A stretch of DNA of 64,000 nt from Oscillospiraceae bacterium (GCA_902782125.1 CACZMA010000001.1:124001-188000), one strand, 5' to 3'. Numbered from the stretch's first letter, positions 53,601 through 61,988 are shown. Translations and numbers: made by a program. The notes: generated from the letters alone by a model not told the origin.

Positions 53601-53719
53601 ATACCTACCGCGGCAAGGAGTATGGTCGCGAGGATGATGACGGCCAGACTGATGATACCTGCTATCGTCAGGTTCTTCCTTCTGGTATTGCCGTATCTGA
53701 ACCGGTCGAGCTTATTCAT
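50636..53719 (-). CDS. Giant membrane-anchored exoprotein (beta-propeller-like, CBM-like and hydrolase-like regions)
   Basis: 1027 residues from ATG 53717-53719, which overlaps the CPBP stop by 8 bp. One N-terminal TM (~22-45) anchors it outside. Residues ~60-470 have repeated blade-like segments (GVYAAGTQGNIYYAADGRNF; GFIATDTKGNVYYSGNGLIY), like a beta-propeller. A jelly-roll similar to CBM4/9-type modules follows (RISLSAMSYNENASIKVWV, then VLIDEIYLGPDEY). The C-terminal ~400 residues resemble a glycoside-hydrolase TIM barrel plus beta-sandwich (FDKILIEINDSENCF, then RYTLQPGEFIVVTID). No family is recognised with certainty, and the hydrolase reading is inference. It is the last gene of the ireB operon. 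Confidence 0.7.
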   Translation of the reverse strand: MNKLDRFRYGNTRRKNLTIAGIISLAVIILATILLAAVGIFSYRTELVTLRATSVDADNTFGGAGVNLKAVPNVNLISDPSFEMSSDYLTFVVASVDGGAIYLEPEAIEAQGIEGDEMAGDLVRILSIDENGTMTERYTGTCTGYEPARLSSIELLEDAEGLIAGVKILDVISYNNSYTALTEDGNVICNIGSDAQEAALETSGSELIAGIEATDDGVYAAGTQGNIYYAADGRNFSLLSSGADLDVRGESPVTASSGEVFAAAYKDGTVLTVTDGIVTETQIPAEGKIAFFDASEAGFIATDTKGNVYYSGNGLIYTAVEDESLADMTVNGISARGSCFYILRDDGEIAVIDTEADMAVTLLDACREDGNTYKSVSASDSGKIILVSDKGVCTAIYADKDESTVFTGENVVVDTIYGISGDRIIYSSAGKLYRAAILSGLSMEGSIPEDAIISGDICIVENGQAPAAVYSVSEDGTWKASSYSDWSCSGAGTSLVTCQRSDGKGLCAMLTGETEGVHVMSQKLNGTSSDCFADDTFYRISLSAMSYNENASIKVWVYGDTFGTQGFVINDLKENFNEYSFVFAVTDSMTADDSIRFSISVDGAYSVLIDEIYLGPDEYAASGIPQYYQTRLSDSGLSVVRLDNLNLGSSGFCRNAFFGMSEDSVSVQLISSEYGGQVRVSACNSLEESLRLVSSCQATPWFVIGSAASQSDIDNFLEYLCGSVSSEYGGKRIDNGTALPWSRQFDKILIEINDSENCFASDTQKASYVDCVMAMFAGSEYYSDVKDKIIFLDGMEYSGGTMISGADCHAIGMNLEFADPEASSLENILSSLGVAQYNSPHVTSSSFGGEYISSLSCSKSINAGEFISLLINDDADFITTTAVDLDSSFVPSMYGGDGVFEDPEYAGTILSSVKVVNCCKDMREVYVEASEPLDAASTESVQLLSLGCVWSAYSGNGCNYIVVANPSDTQQNFLLSVSAFLGTGATVDRYSSTGQLLTTRNYAMKSMRYTLQPGEFIVVTIDSPVSE

Positions 53720-54629
53720 CGGCTGCAGCAACCTCCGTGACCATTACCTCTTCGTTCTTGTCAGACTCTGATTTTATTCTATTACGGCTGTACTTTACCA
53801 GCGTTATGAATGCGAATACCGCAGGCACCATGGCAAGTATCGTTATGAAGTTCATCGTGGCATTGATCGTTATCCTCGTATCTTCCGATAAGCCGAACAC
53901 CTCCAGCTTCAGGAAGAACGGGATCGCAGAACCTATCAGGTTGAACAGCGAATGCAGCAGTATGGACGAGATGATGCTTCCCGTGTAGTAATAGCAGAAA
54001 GTAATGATGATGCCGCAGACAAGGGCATATCCGATATGTATCGACATGCCGTGCAGCGCACCGAAAAGCGCCGCCGCGATAAGCACTGCCACCCACGGCT
54101 TGAAGGCACGCTCGAGATGCCCGAAGAGTGCTCCCCTGAAGACCATCTCTTCGCTCAGGGGTATGAAGAAAGCCATCGTTATCGCATAGAGGCACGAATC
54201 CCAGAACGGGACCACGTTCTCCTCGACCACGGCATAGCGGTCGACCGAAGCGTCATAGTTCGCCACTTCCTGCTGAACGGGCTGCAGATAATCCGAGACT
54301 ATTACGAACACGCTGAGATAGGAAGTAACGAAGCCAATAAGGCCGAGACCGATTATGACAAGGAGCAGCACCTCAAAGGCGCTGATCTTCCTTGTCTTGA
54401 TGAATCTCTTGTTCTTGTCCTTTGATGAGAATCTGTTGTAGATAAGAAAGCAGATGATAACGAGGACCGCGCTGATAAACGAATACAGACCCTCGTGGAT
54501 ATCGGTATCAAGTCCTGCGAACTCCATCGCATAGAATGCGATAAAGCTCATTGCCATATAAAGGCATAAGCAGACCAACGCCAGGAAAAGGGCTAATGCA
54601 TATCTGCCTGCTTTGGCAAGTGGACTCAT
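53712..54629 (-). CDS. CPBP family intramembrane metalloprotease
   Basis: 305 residues with about eight TMs. The conserved EExxxR motif is in PLSEEMVFRGALFGHL (~158-173), and the second motif FxxxH in AALFGALHGMSIHIG. These are the metal-binding residues of CAAX/CPBP (Rce1-like) proteases, which cut membrane-embedded or peptide substrates, including bacteriocins. It overlaps both neighbours (4 bp upstream, 8 bp downstream). A link to the exoprotein downstream is likely but unproven. Confidence 0.92.
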   Translation of the reverse strand: MSPLAKAGRYALALFLALVCLCLYMAMSFIAFYAMEFAGLDTDIHEGLYSFISAVLVIICFLIYNRFSSKDKNKRFIKTRKISAFEVLLLVIIGLGLIGFVTSYLSVFVIVSDYLQPVQQEVANYDASVDRYAVVEENVVPFWDSCLYAITMAFFIPLSEEMVFRGALFGHLERAFKPWVAVLIAAALFGALHGMSIHIGYALVCGIIITFCYYYTGSIISSILLHSLFNLIGSAIPFFLKLEVFGLSEDTRITINATMNFITILAMVPAVFAFITLVKYSRNRIKSESDKNEEVMVTEVAAADE

Positions 54630-55051
54630 TCAGGTTCTGCTCCCTGGAAGACGCCTTTTCTCGCTTTGGAATCGGGTACCTGCGAGTTGTAGTAGCGTCT
54701 CATAAAGTAAACGAATGCAGTCTCGAGCTCGGTACCGTCCTTGATCGAATAGAAGAGCTGTTCCCCGCTCTTGGCATACTCGGTCCTCATGATAACGAGT
54801 TCGGGTTTGTCGTGGTTTCCGTCGTCCGGCGCATAGTTATACATGACAATGTATTCCTTCTTCATGATGACGAAGGTGTCTATGACGGACATATAGTAAT
54901 CCTTCTTGTTGTAAGGATCCCTGATGACGATAAGTTCGTCCTCGCGGCTGTTCTTAAGATGCTCGCCGGCAAGCTTGGCTTTACGGTCAGCCTGCATGGC
55001 GCGCTTCTTGCGAAGGCCGCCTGAATGAGGATTACTCGTCTGATTCTTCAT
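54626..55051 (-). CDS. DUF1292-like protein (second copy, with basic N-terminus)
   Basis: 141 residues. The core (VIRDPYNKKDYYMSVIDTFV, then KKEYIVMYNYAPDDG) matches the DUF1292 pattern of paired beta strands. A basic ~40-residue N-terminal tail precedes it. It overlaps the first DUF1292 gene by 20 bp. Function unknown. Confidence 0.75.
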   Translation of the reverse strand: MKNQTSNPHSGGLRKKRAMQADRKAKLAGEHLKNSREDELIVIRDPYNKKDYYMSVIDTFVIMKKEYIVMYNYAPDDGNHDKPELVIMRTEYAKSGEQLFYSIKDGTELETAFVYFMRRYYNSQVPDSKARKGVFQGAEPE

Positions 55052-55349
55052 CGCCGTAGAGCTCTTCGCAGAGCTTGTCGTAGTAATCGTAGATCACGTC
55101 GACCTCTTTCTCGGGGATCGTCTGGAGCAGCATCTGGCCGTCCTCTTCGACGGATTCCATGATGACTGAATCATAATCATATTCGGGATCGTCAACGGGT
55201 CTTAAGAGGACAACATAGTCCTTGCCGTTGAACTTAAAAGCATCGTCGAGGATGAACTCGATCGCTTCGCCTGTCTCTTCATCTTCAAGAGTGATCTTAC
55301 GATCCTCTTCATCCATATCAAGCATATTGTTAAGAAGCTCGTCTGCCAT
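55032..55349 (-). CDS. DUF1292 protein
   Basis: 105 residues, very acidic, with the signature TLEDEETGEAIEFILDDAF and KDYVVLLRPVDD. In Bacillota this family (YrzB) usually follows ireB and ruvX, as here. Function unknown. Confidence 0.88.
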   Translation of the reverse strand: MADELLNNMLDMDEEDRKITLEDEETGEAIEFILDDAFKFNGKDYVVLLRPVDDPEYDYDSVIMESVEEDGQMLLQTIPEKEVDVIYDYYDKLCEELYGDEESDE

Positions 55350-55390
55350 AATATTGCCTCCTCAAAAACGGATTTATTAATTATAGCATA

Positions 55391-55828
55391 TTAAGTGTTT
55401 CTTATTTTGTCGAGGTACTCCTGAAGGATGATCTCTGCGGCGACCTGATCTATGACCGCCTTCTGCTTCTTGGCCTTGACGTTGCAGTCGTGAAGATATC
55501 TGGAAGCCATGACCGTTGTGAATCTCTCATCTTTGTATTCGGGGGTAAGTCCGGATCTTCTCTCGAGCTCAGCGCCGAACTCCTCTGCCTTCTCCTGCGT
55601 CTCGGAGCGTTCGCCGTCAGTCCTTGTCGGTCTTCCGATGACCAGGGCCGTGACGTTCATCTCCTTGATTATCGTGCATATGCGGTCAAGAGCCCATTCG
55701 GGATCTCTTCCGTTCCAGTTGACGGTCTCAAAACCTCTGGCAAGTATCCTGGATTCATCAGAAAGAGCGAGACCTATATGCCTGGTCCCGAAATCAATAC
55801 CCATTACTCTTCCCTTGGATGGAGGCAT
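55391..55828 (-). CDS. ruvX: Putative pre-16S rRNA nuclease / Holliday junction resolvase-like RuvX (YqgF)
   Basis: 145 residues of the RNase H-like fold. The first catalytic Asp is in GIDFGTRHIGLAL (~10-22), a Glu/Asp follows in YKDERFTTVMAS and the last in VIDQVAAEIILQ. YqgF processes the 16S rRNA 5' end in E. coli; a resolvase role has also been proposed. It follows ireB by 8 bp. Confidence 0.94.
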   Translation of the reverse strand: MPPSKGRVMGIDFGTRHIGLALSDESRILARGFETVNWNGRDPEWALDRICTIIKEMNVTALVIGRPTRTDGERSETQEKAEEFGAELERRSGLTPEYKDERFTTVMASRYLHDCNVKAKKQKAVIDQVAAEIILQEYLDKIRNT

Positions 55829-55836
55829 CTGTCTCC

Positions 55837-56088
55837 TTAGAGTCTCGAGCAGTAGTCGCTGATGATGACTTCGAGGAGCTCGTCTCTGTCGATCCTCTTG
55901 ATAAGTCCTCTCGCGCCCTTGTAGCTCGTGATATATGTAGGATCGCCGGAGATGAAGTAGCCGACAAGCTGATTGATGGGGTTGTAGCCCTTCTCCTTAA
56001 GAGCGCTCAGGACATACGTCATGAGAGCCTGCACATCAGCAGACTGGTCGCCCGAGAGATTGAATTTTGCCGTGCTGTCGTCTATCAA
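55837..56088 (-). CDS. ireB: IreB-family regulatory phosphoprotein
   Basis: 83 residues, matching the family (DVQALMTYVLSALKEKGYNP; GYFISGDPTYITSYKGARGL). The start is TTG 56086-56088 with GGAGG 5 nt upstream. In Enterococcus IreB is phosphorylated by the kinase IreK and tunes cephalosporin tolerance; in other Bacillota it acts in the same kinase pathway. The alaS gene that often precedes it is not here. Confidence 0.92.
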   Translation of the reverse strand: MIDDSTAKFNLSGDQSADVQALMTYVLSALKEKGYNPINQLVGYFISGDPTYITSYKGARGLIKRIDRDELLEVIISDYCSRL

Positions 56089-56161
56089 AACTGCCTCCGA
56101 TAATGTACCTATTATTCCTACAGAGACATTCTAACATAATAAATGTGTATTTTCTAAAAAT

Positions 56162-57475
56162 TTATTTAAATCTTAAACCCATCAGGCAGAAGGCCCCGTC
56201 GCTGCCTGATATCACGCCTTTGACGATGTCTCCGGACCTGATCTCAGAGATGTCCGCGCCTTCAGTGATCTTCGTCCTTACATAGTTCGCTGTATAGCCT
56301 TCAGGGATGCCGTCCGAGACGGTCTCTACGAGGACTTCTGCGGTCTTGCCGGTCATTCCCGCCGCAAACTCCGCAGAGAGCTCATCCGAGATACTGATAA
56401 GCTTCGCGGCACGCGCCTTCCTTACGGACATGTCCATCTGCGGCATGGCGGCAGCTGCGGTCCCCTCCCTCTCGGAATACGGGAACACATGTATTTTCGC
56501 GAAAGCCATCTTCCGCGAGAAAAGGCACGTCTCCTCAAACTCCTCTTCCGTCTCGCCGGGGAAGCCCGTAATGATGTCCGTTGTAAGCGACATATCCGGG
56601 AAGTGCTTCCTTAAGAGCCTGACGCGCTCTGTATAATCTTCTGTATCGTATCTGCGGTTCATGCGCTTCAACACCGTGTCAGACCCGCTCTGAAGCGACA
56701 GATGGAAGTGCGGGCACAGGTGCTTAAGGTCTGCCAGGCCTTCAATGAACTCTTCCGTCATGGACATTGGTTCGAGCGAGCCGAGGCCGAGCCTCTCCAC
56801 TCCGGGAACAGTATCTATCGCCTGAAGGAGCTTAAGAAGAGACATGATGTCCTCGCCCCTGTCCTTGCCGTATGAGCACAGATGTATGCCCGAGACCGTT
56901 ATCTCCTTATAGCCGGAATCCGCCAGGAACTTTGCTTCCTCGACACATGACTCAAAGCTCCTGCTCGCGACCCTGCCTCTGGCATATGGTATCGCGCAGT
57001 ATGTGCAGAAATTGTTGCAGCCGTCTTCGACCTTGATGAAGGCTCTTGTACCTTCAGGAGACAGGACAGAACCGAAGTCATGGTACTCGTCCTTCTTAGT
57101 AACTTCAGGTCTTACATGGGAAGCCGTGTGTTCGTGCTTACCCTGCTGCTTCATATATTCCAGGACGCGGTCTGCTATCTCGTTCTTCTCGCGGTTGCCG
57201 ACTATGAGATCGCAGTCGATGGTGCCGTCTGCAAGCTCTGCCGAACACCCCGTGGCGACAACTACCGCATCAGGGTTAAGACGCGCCATCTTCCTGAGCA
57301 TCTGATGAGACTTACGGTCAGCCTCGCCCGTAACGGAGCACGTGTTGACCACACAGCAGTCCGCCTCAGAGGCGTCCTCTGTCACTTCGAACCCCTTATC
57401 GAGAAACAGGCGCCGCATGGCGTCTGTCTCGTAACGGTTTACTCTGCATCCTAATGTAAGGAAATATACCTTCAA
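56162..57475 (-). CDS. mtaB: tRNA t6A37 methylthiotransferase MtaB
   Basis: 437 residues, a radical-SAM methylthiotransferase. The N-terminal [4Fe-4S] cluster cysteines are in LGCRVNRYETDAM, VVNTCSVTGEADRK and VVATGCSAEL. The radical-SAM triad CNNFCTYC is in VEDGCNNFCTYCAIPYARG. The C-terminal TRAM domain is short. It converts t6A to ms2t6A at position 37 of tRNAs reading ANN codons. It starts 3 bp after the aspS stop. Confidence 0.95.
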   Translation of the reverse strand: MKVYFLTLGCRVNRYETDAMRRLFLDKGFEVTEDASEADCCVVNTCSVTGEADRKSHQMLRKMARLNPDAVVVATGCSAELADGTIDCDLIVGNREKNEIADRVLEYMKQQGKHEHTASHVRPEVTKKDEYHDFGSVLSPEGTRAFIKVEDGCNNFCTYCAIPYARGRVASRSFESCVEEAKFLADSGYKEITVSGIHLCSYGKDRGEDIMSLLKLLQAIDTVPGVERLGLGSLEPMSMTEEFIEGLADLKHLCPHFHLSLQSGSDTVLKRMNRRYDTEDYTERVRLLRKHFPDMSLTTDIITGFPGETEEEFEETCLFSRKMAFAKIHVFPYSEREGTAAAAMPQMDMSVRKARAAKLISISDELSAEFAAGMTGKTAEVLVETVSDGIPEGYTANYVRTKITEGADISEIRSGDIVKGVISGSDGAFCLMGLRFK

Positions 57476-57478
57476 AGC

Positions 57479-59227
57479 TTACTGCCTTACCTTGATGTGT
57501 ACTTCTCTGAGCTGCTGCTCGGTAACATCGCCGGGCGCACCGCAGAGCAGATCCTGCGCATTGCCGTTCATAGGGAATGCGATTACTTCTCTGATGTTGT
57601 CTTCGCCTCTTAAGAGCATGATCATACGGTCAACGCCCGGAGCCATTCCCGCGTGCGGCGGAGCGCCGAACTGGAATGCGTTATAGAGAGCGCCGAACTT
57701 TGTCTTAAGGTCTTCTTCAGAGTATCCTGCGATCTCGAAAGCCTTCTTCATGATCTGCAGGTCGTGGTTTCTTACCGCACCGGAAGAGAGCTCTACGCCG
57801 TTGCAGACGATATCGTACTGGTAAGCGAGGATCTCGCCGGGATCCTTTGTCTCGAGTGCTTCGAGACCGCCCTGAGGCATGGAGAAAGGATTGTGCGTGA
57901 AGATATACTTACGTGTCTCGGGATCTTTCTCGAACATCGGGAAGTCGTTGACGAAGCAGAATCTGAATGCGTTCTTCTCTGTAAGGTCGAGACGCTTGCC
58001 GAGCTCGTTTCTGATGCCGCCTGCGCACTCGCATGCACGTGCCTCGTTATCTGCGATGAAGAAGATCGTATCGCCAGCCTGAAGGCCTGCGAGATCCTTA
58101 AGTTCTGTCTTCATGTCATCGGGAATGAACTTGTCGATAGGTCCCTTGTAGCTCATGTCCTCGAGAACTTCGAGGTAGCCGAGGCCGCCCATTCCGAGGT
58201 CGTCCTGAGCGAACTTGAGCATCTTCTCGTGCTGGCCCTTGGACAGCTTCGCATGAACGTTGATCGCACGTACGGTCTTGCCGTGGAATGCCTTGAATGT
58301 ACATCTGGAGAAGAACTCTGTAACGTCAATGATCCTCAGAGGGTTCCTGAGGTCAGGCTTGTCCGTACCGAATTCGAGCATTGCCTGCTTATAAGGGATG
58401 ACCGGATAAGGTGCTGCGGTAACTGCGGCGCCCTCTGGTGCAAACTTCTCGAATGCTGCCGTGAGGACTTCCTCACCTGCCCTGAATACGTCTTCCTGTG
58501 TTGCAAAGCTCATCTCGAAGTCGAGCTGATAGAACTCTCCCGGAGATCTGTCTGCTCTTGCATCCTCGTCTCTGAAGCAGGGAGCGATCTGGAAGTACTT
58601 ATCGAATCCGGATACCATCAGGAGCTGCTTGAACTGCTGAGGCGCCTGGGGAAGCGCATAGAACTTGCCCTTGAACTTTCTGGAAGGAACGATATAGTCT
58701 CTCGCGCCCTCAGGCGAAGAACTCGTGAGGATAGGAGTCTGGATCTCGAGGAATCCCATCTCCGTCATCTTCTGTCTTAAGAATGCGATGACATTGGATC
58801 TGAAGATGATGTTGTCCTTGACCTTCTGGTTACGGAGATCTAAGTATCTGTACTTAAGTCTTACATCCTCTCTGATCTCCTTGGATGTCATGATCTCGAA
58901 CGGGAGCTGTGTGTAGACCTTGCCGAGCACATCTACCTTGTGTGCCTCGAGCTCGATCGTACCCGTGGCGATCTTCGGGTTATATGTCTCCTCGTCTCTG
59001 TGCTCGATCTTACCTTCAATCGAGACGCACTCTTCCTTAACGAGTCCGTCGAGGAGAGTCGTGTCTCTCATTACGACCTGGAGCGTGCCGTACATATCAC
59101 GAAGGTCGATGAAGGATACGCCGCCGTGGTCTCTGATGTTCTCGATCCAGCCGCATACGCGGAGCTCTGATCCGACATCGCTCTCGGTGATCTCACTGAT
59201 GATCTTGTCTCTGTAGATGTTGCCCAT
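57479..59227 (-). CDS. aspS: Aspartyl-tRNA synthetase, bacterial type
   Basis: 582 residues. An OB-fold anticodon domain (~1-105), the class II core with a GAD insertion (~290-400), motif 2 (FRDEDARADRSPGEFYQLD) and motif 3 (GMAPGVDRMIML) are present. In the OB-fold, His34 (ENIRDHGGVSF) matches the position that is His in non-discriminating AspRS and Leu in E. coli. This hints at charging both tRNA-Asp and tRNA-Asn. A T-box leader controls it. Confidence 0.97.
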   Translation of the reverse strand: MGNIYRDKIISEITESDVGSELRVCGWIENIRDHGGVSFIDLRDMYGTLQVVMRDTTLLDGLVKEECVSIEGKIEHRDEETYNPKIATGTIELEAHKVDVLGKVYTQLPFEIMTSKEIREDVRLKYRYLDLRNQKVKDNIIFRSNVIAFLRQKMTEMGFLEIQTPILTSSSPEGARDYIVPSRKFKGKFYALPQAPQQFKQLLMVSGFDKYFQIAPCFRDEDARADRSPGEFYQLDFEMSFATQEDVFRAGEEVLTAAFEKFAPEGAAVTAAPYPVIPYKQAMLEFGTDKPDLRNPLRIIDVTEFFSRCTFKAFHGKTVRAINVHAKLSKGQHEKMLKFAQDDLGMGGLGYLEVLEDMSYKGPIDKFIPDDMKTELKDLAGLQAGDTIFFIADNEARACECAGGIRNELGKRLDLTEKNAFRFCFVNDFPMFEKDPETRKYIFTHNPFSMPQGGLEALETKDPGEILAYQYDIVCNGVELSSGAVRNHDLQIMKKAFEIAGYSEEDLKTKFGALYNAFQFGAPPHAGMAPGVDRMIMLLRGEDNIREVIAFPMNGNAQDLLCGAPGDVTEQQLREVHIKVRQ

Positions 59228-59497
59228 TGTCTTACAGTCCTTTCCAAATTCATGTCCGGAGAAATAAAAACGCCCCGAACTTACAAGCCTTGCTTACAAG
59301 TTCAGGACGATATACTGCAAAGTATCCGCGGTGCCACCTGAATTATCCCGCCGAATCAGGCAGGATCTCTCTTAGATTGTCTCCCATGCTGCTAGAGCTG
59401 TTATTCGCCCGATCACTGCCGCCTGTCTTCCAGCCAAAGGACAGACTCTCTGTGGGTGTATCCCCGGGTTACTGGGTCTCCGTCATCGCGTGGTATT
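59228..59497 (-). promoter_or_regulatory. T-box riboswitch controlling aspS
   Basis: The T-box core AGGTGGCACCGCGG lies at 59326-59339 (minus strand). It is followed by a long terminator hairpin (59271-59309) with a T-run at 59265-59270. Upstream, AGAGAG and GGAAG motifs mark stem I. A loop with AGTA (59470-59473) opposes GAATAACAG; the likely specifier there is AAC (59400-59402, Asn), though GAT nearby is possible. Uncharged tRNA would relieve termination. Confidence 0.92.
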
Positions 59498-59502
59498 AGC
59501 GA

Positions 59503-59532
59503 ATATTACACTACATTCACCGTCGTTGTCAA
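59503..59532 (-). promoter_or_regulatory. Promoter of the aspS T-box transcript
   Basis: -35 TTGACA (59527-59532), 18-bp spacer, -10 TAATAT (59503-59508), starting just after the rnr stop. Confidence 0.8.
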
Positions 59533-59536
59533 ACGG

Positions 59537-61600
59537 TTATCTCGCTCTTCTTCCTCCGGGGCCTCTCCTGCCGCCCTTGGACGGTCTGTTCTTGAACTTA
59601 TCGCCCTTGCCGTGGGAAGCTTTGCGGATAGGCGTGCGCCTCTCCTTACCCTTTCCTTTGCCGCTTACTTTGCCCTGCTTTCCGGAGTTCCTGCCGGAAG
59701 GACGCGGGATAAAGTCATTCTCGAGCGAGAAGTCTATCCGGTTAAGCTCGGTGTCAACATTCTCTACGATGACGTCCACCTTGAGGCCGATGCTTATGAT
59801 CGTGCCTGTGTGCGCACCAACCGCGCAGTATCTTCTCTCGTCGAAGTAGTAGTGATCCGCGAGGCTCCTGAAGGGAACGAAGCCTTCGATGGAGCTCGGC
59901 AGGACAACGAAGAAGCCTACGTCGATTATTGACGATACCGTACCTTCGTAATGCTCGCCGACCTTATCCGACATGAAGTCGCAGACCTTGATGTCGACCG
60001 AAGCGCGCTCAGCATCAACTGCATTCCTCTCCATCTCGGAAGATTGCTCTGCCGCACGCTCTACGAGGCCCGAGAAGTGGGACTTCTTATTCTCCTCATG
60101 TATCACGCTCTTGATGATGCGGTGGATATAGAGGTCGGGATAACGCCTAATAGGGCTCGTGAAGTGGCAGTAATACTTTGATGCCAGACCGAAATGCCCC
60201 AAGCACTGCGAGCTGTATCTCGCTTTCGCCATGGAGCGGAGCAGGAGCTCGTCCGCGACGGGCTTTACCTTCTCGTCAGCGATCGTATCCGTGAAGTTCA
60301 CGATATCCAGAGGCGTTACCTTGCCAGAGAGCCTTCCTATCGCGCCGAGATTCCTCGCGACGAGCGAGAACCTGGCGATCTTGATCGGATCCGGGTCTTC
60401 GTGCACACGGTAGACGAACGGGTATTCCATCTGCGCATAGGTCTTTGCAACGAACTCGTTGGCACATATCATGAACGACTCTATGATGCCGTTGGCAAAC
60501 GTAATGGGGTAAGGCATGACGTCTCTGACGCTGCCGTCGTCGTTAAGGATGACCTTGGTCTCGGGGAACTCGAAAGCGAGCGCCCCTCTTCTCTCCCTCA
60601 TCCTCTTCAGACAGTCAGCGAGGACCTTCATGTCTCCGAGCATCCTTATGATCGGGCCGTATTCTCCTTTATCGGAATCCCTGGGTTCGGTAAGGATGCG
60701 GTAGACCTCGTTATAGCTCATCCTCCTGTCGGATCTGATGACACTCTCATAGATCTTGCCGTCATATGTGCTGCCCTCGCGGTCAACGAGCATCTCGCAT
60801 GTCATGGCAAGCCTGTCCACCTTAGGGTTAAGGCTGCACAGACCATTCGACAGTTTCGGCGGGAGCATCGGGATGACGCGGTCAGCAAGATATACGGAAG
60901 TCGCCCTCTTGAACGCTTCTTCGTCCAGTGCGGTACCTTCTCTTACATAGTTGGATACATCCGCGATGTGGACATAGAGTCTGAAGTTGCCGTTGGACAG
61001 TTCTTCGATCGAGATGGCATCGTCAAGGTCCTTGGCATCCTCGCCGTCTATCGTAATCGTAAGAAGGTCACGGAGATCGCATCTTCCCTTCCTGATCTCT
61101 TCGTCCACGAGAGCGGGATCGGGATCGACCGGCAGGGGCTCGACTTCAGCCAGGACTTCATCCGGAAAGTTCTGCGCCAGGCCGAACTGCCTTAAGACCG
61201 TGAGCATCCTGGCATCGTTGTTGCCGGGGTCGCCCAAGACTTCCTTGATGGTTCCCCTGCACTTGCCCTTGCCTTCTTCGGGGTTCAGGATCTCGCATAC
61301 GACGAGCATGTCGAAGGGCGCGCCGTTCAGGTGGTTCTTATCGATATCGACCATACCCCAGTCAGTATCCTTGAACGAAGGATCTGGTATGACGACTCCG
61401 CCGTCAGAGGTCATCCTCAGTATTCCTACTACCTGGTTCTTAACTGCCAGAGGTCCCTTCGGGGCGAGCTCAGCAGGACACTGGGGCTTCTCGCGCTCGC
61501 TCTGTATCTTCGCCATTATCTCGCGGCTGCGCCTTCTGGCATTCTGGCTCATATTCTTTGCATATGAGAATCTGTTGTCTTTGTTATTGTTATTACTCAT
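59537..61600 (-). CDS. rnr: Ribonuclease R
   Basis: 687 residues. The cold-shock domains (~45-130) are followed by the RNB catalytic core with LTITIDGEDAKDLDDAISIE (~180-199; Asp ligands for Mg), an S1 domain (~565-650) and a basic tail (GRNSGKQGKVSGKGKGKERR). The N-terminal helix-turn-helix of the longer RNase R forms is missing. RNase R degrades structured RNA 3'-5' and acts with SmpB/tmRNA. It lies downstream of secG, as usual; smpB is not in the window. Confidence 0.95.
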   Translation of the reverse strand: MSNNNNKDNRFSYAKNMSQNARRRSREIMAKIQSEREKPQCPAELAPKGPLAVKNQVVGILRMTSDGGVVIPDPSFKDTDWGMVDIDKNHLNGAPFDMLVVCEILNPEEGKGKCRGTIKEVLGDPGNNDARMLTVLRQFGLAQNFPDEVLAEVEPLPVDPDPALVDEEIRKGRCDLRDLLTITIDGEDAKDLDDAISIEELSNGNFRLYVHIADVSNYVREGTALDEEAFKRATSVYLADRVIPMLPPKLSNGLCSLNPKVDRLAMTCEMLVDREGSTYDGKIYESVIRSDRRMSYNEVYRILTEPRDSDKGEYGPIIRMLGDMKVLADCLKRMRERRGALAFEFPETKVILNDDGSVRDVMPYPITFANGIIESFMICANEFVAKTYAQMEYPFVYRVHEDPDPIKIARFSLVARNLGAIGRLSGKVTPLDIVNFTDTIADEKVKPVADELLLRSMAKARYSSQCLGHFGLASKYYCHFTSPIRRYPDLYIHRIIKSVIHEENKKSHFSGLVERAAEQSSEMERNAVDAERASVDIKVCDFMSDKVGEHYEGTVSSIIDVGFFVVLPSSIEGFVPFRSLADHYYFDERRYCAVGAHTGTIISIGLKVDVIVENVDTELNRIDFSLENDFIPRPSGRNSGKQGKVSGKGKGKERRTPIRKASHGKGDKFKNRPSKGGRRGPGGRRAR

Positions 61601-61623
61601 CTATCTGCCTTCCATGTTTTCTT

Positions 61624-61650
61624 TGATTATAGTACAAAAAAGCCTCCGGC
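61624..61650 (-). promoter_or_regulatory. Possible promoter of rnr overlapping the secG terminator
   Basis: -10 TATAAT (61624-61629) with TTGCCG (61645-61650) at a short 15-bp spacer. The -35 is inside the terminator stem. Confidence 0.45.
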
Positions 61651-61662
61651 AATTACCGGAGG
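61634..61662 (-). terminator. Terminator after secG
   Basis: The stem AGCCTCCGG / CCGGAGGCT on the minus strand is followed by TTTTTTG. Confidence 0.9.
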
Positions 61663-61685
61663 CTCATGAATGAACTTTGTTAAGC

Positions 61686-61937
61686 TTACCAATGTCTTGC
61701 GACTGCAAGATAGAGGATGACGGAAATAACCGCAAACGCTACGCAGCAGATGACCGTCCATCTCTTAAGCTGTTCTTCAAGAGTCCTTCCCTTTGCCTTA
61801 CTGTAGTAAGAATCGGAAGTAGCACCCGTTACGGCGCCAAGGCCCTGATCGTTACCTTCCTGAACGAGGAAGAGAACGATGATGCCGATCGCACTGATTA
61901 TATCGACTACAGATAATATGATTTGCAGAACACTCAT
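61686..61937 (-). CDS. secG: Preprotein translocase subunit SecG
   Basis: 83 residues with two TMs (ILSVVDIISAIGIIVLFLVQ and VICCVAFAVISVILYLAVA) and the loop GLGAVTGATSDSYYSK. SecG stimulates SecYEG-dependent export. It is followed by a terminator and then rnr, the common Bacillota order. Confidence 0.95.
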   Translation of the reverse strand: MSVLQIILSVVDIISAIGIIVLFLVQEGNDQGLGAVTGATSDSYYSKAKGRTLEEQLKRWTVICCVAFAVISVILYLAVARHW

Positions 61938-61988
61938 TATATCTGCCTCCTATCTCAAATTAAGCCGTTAGATAATAACACAAGCATT

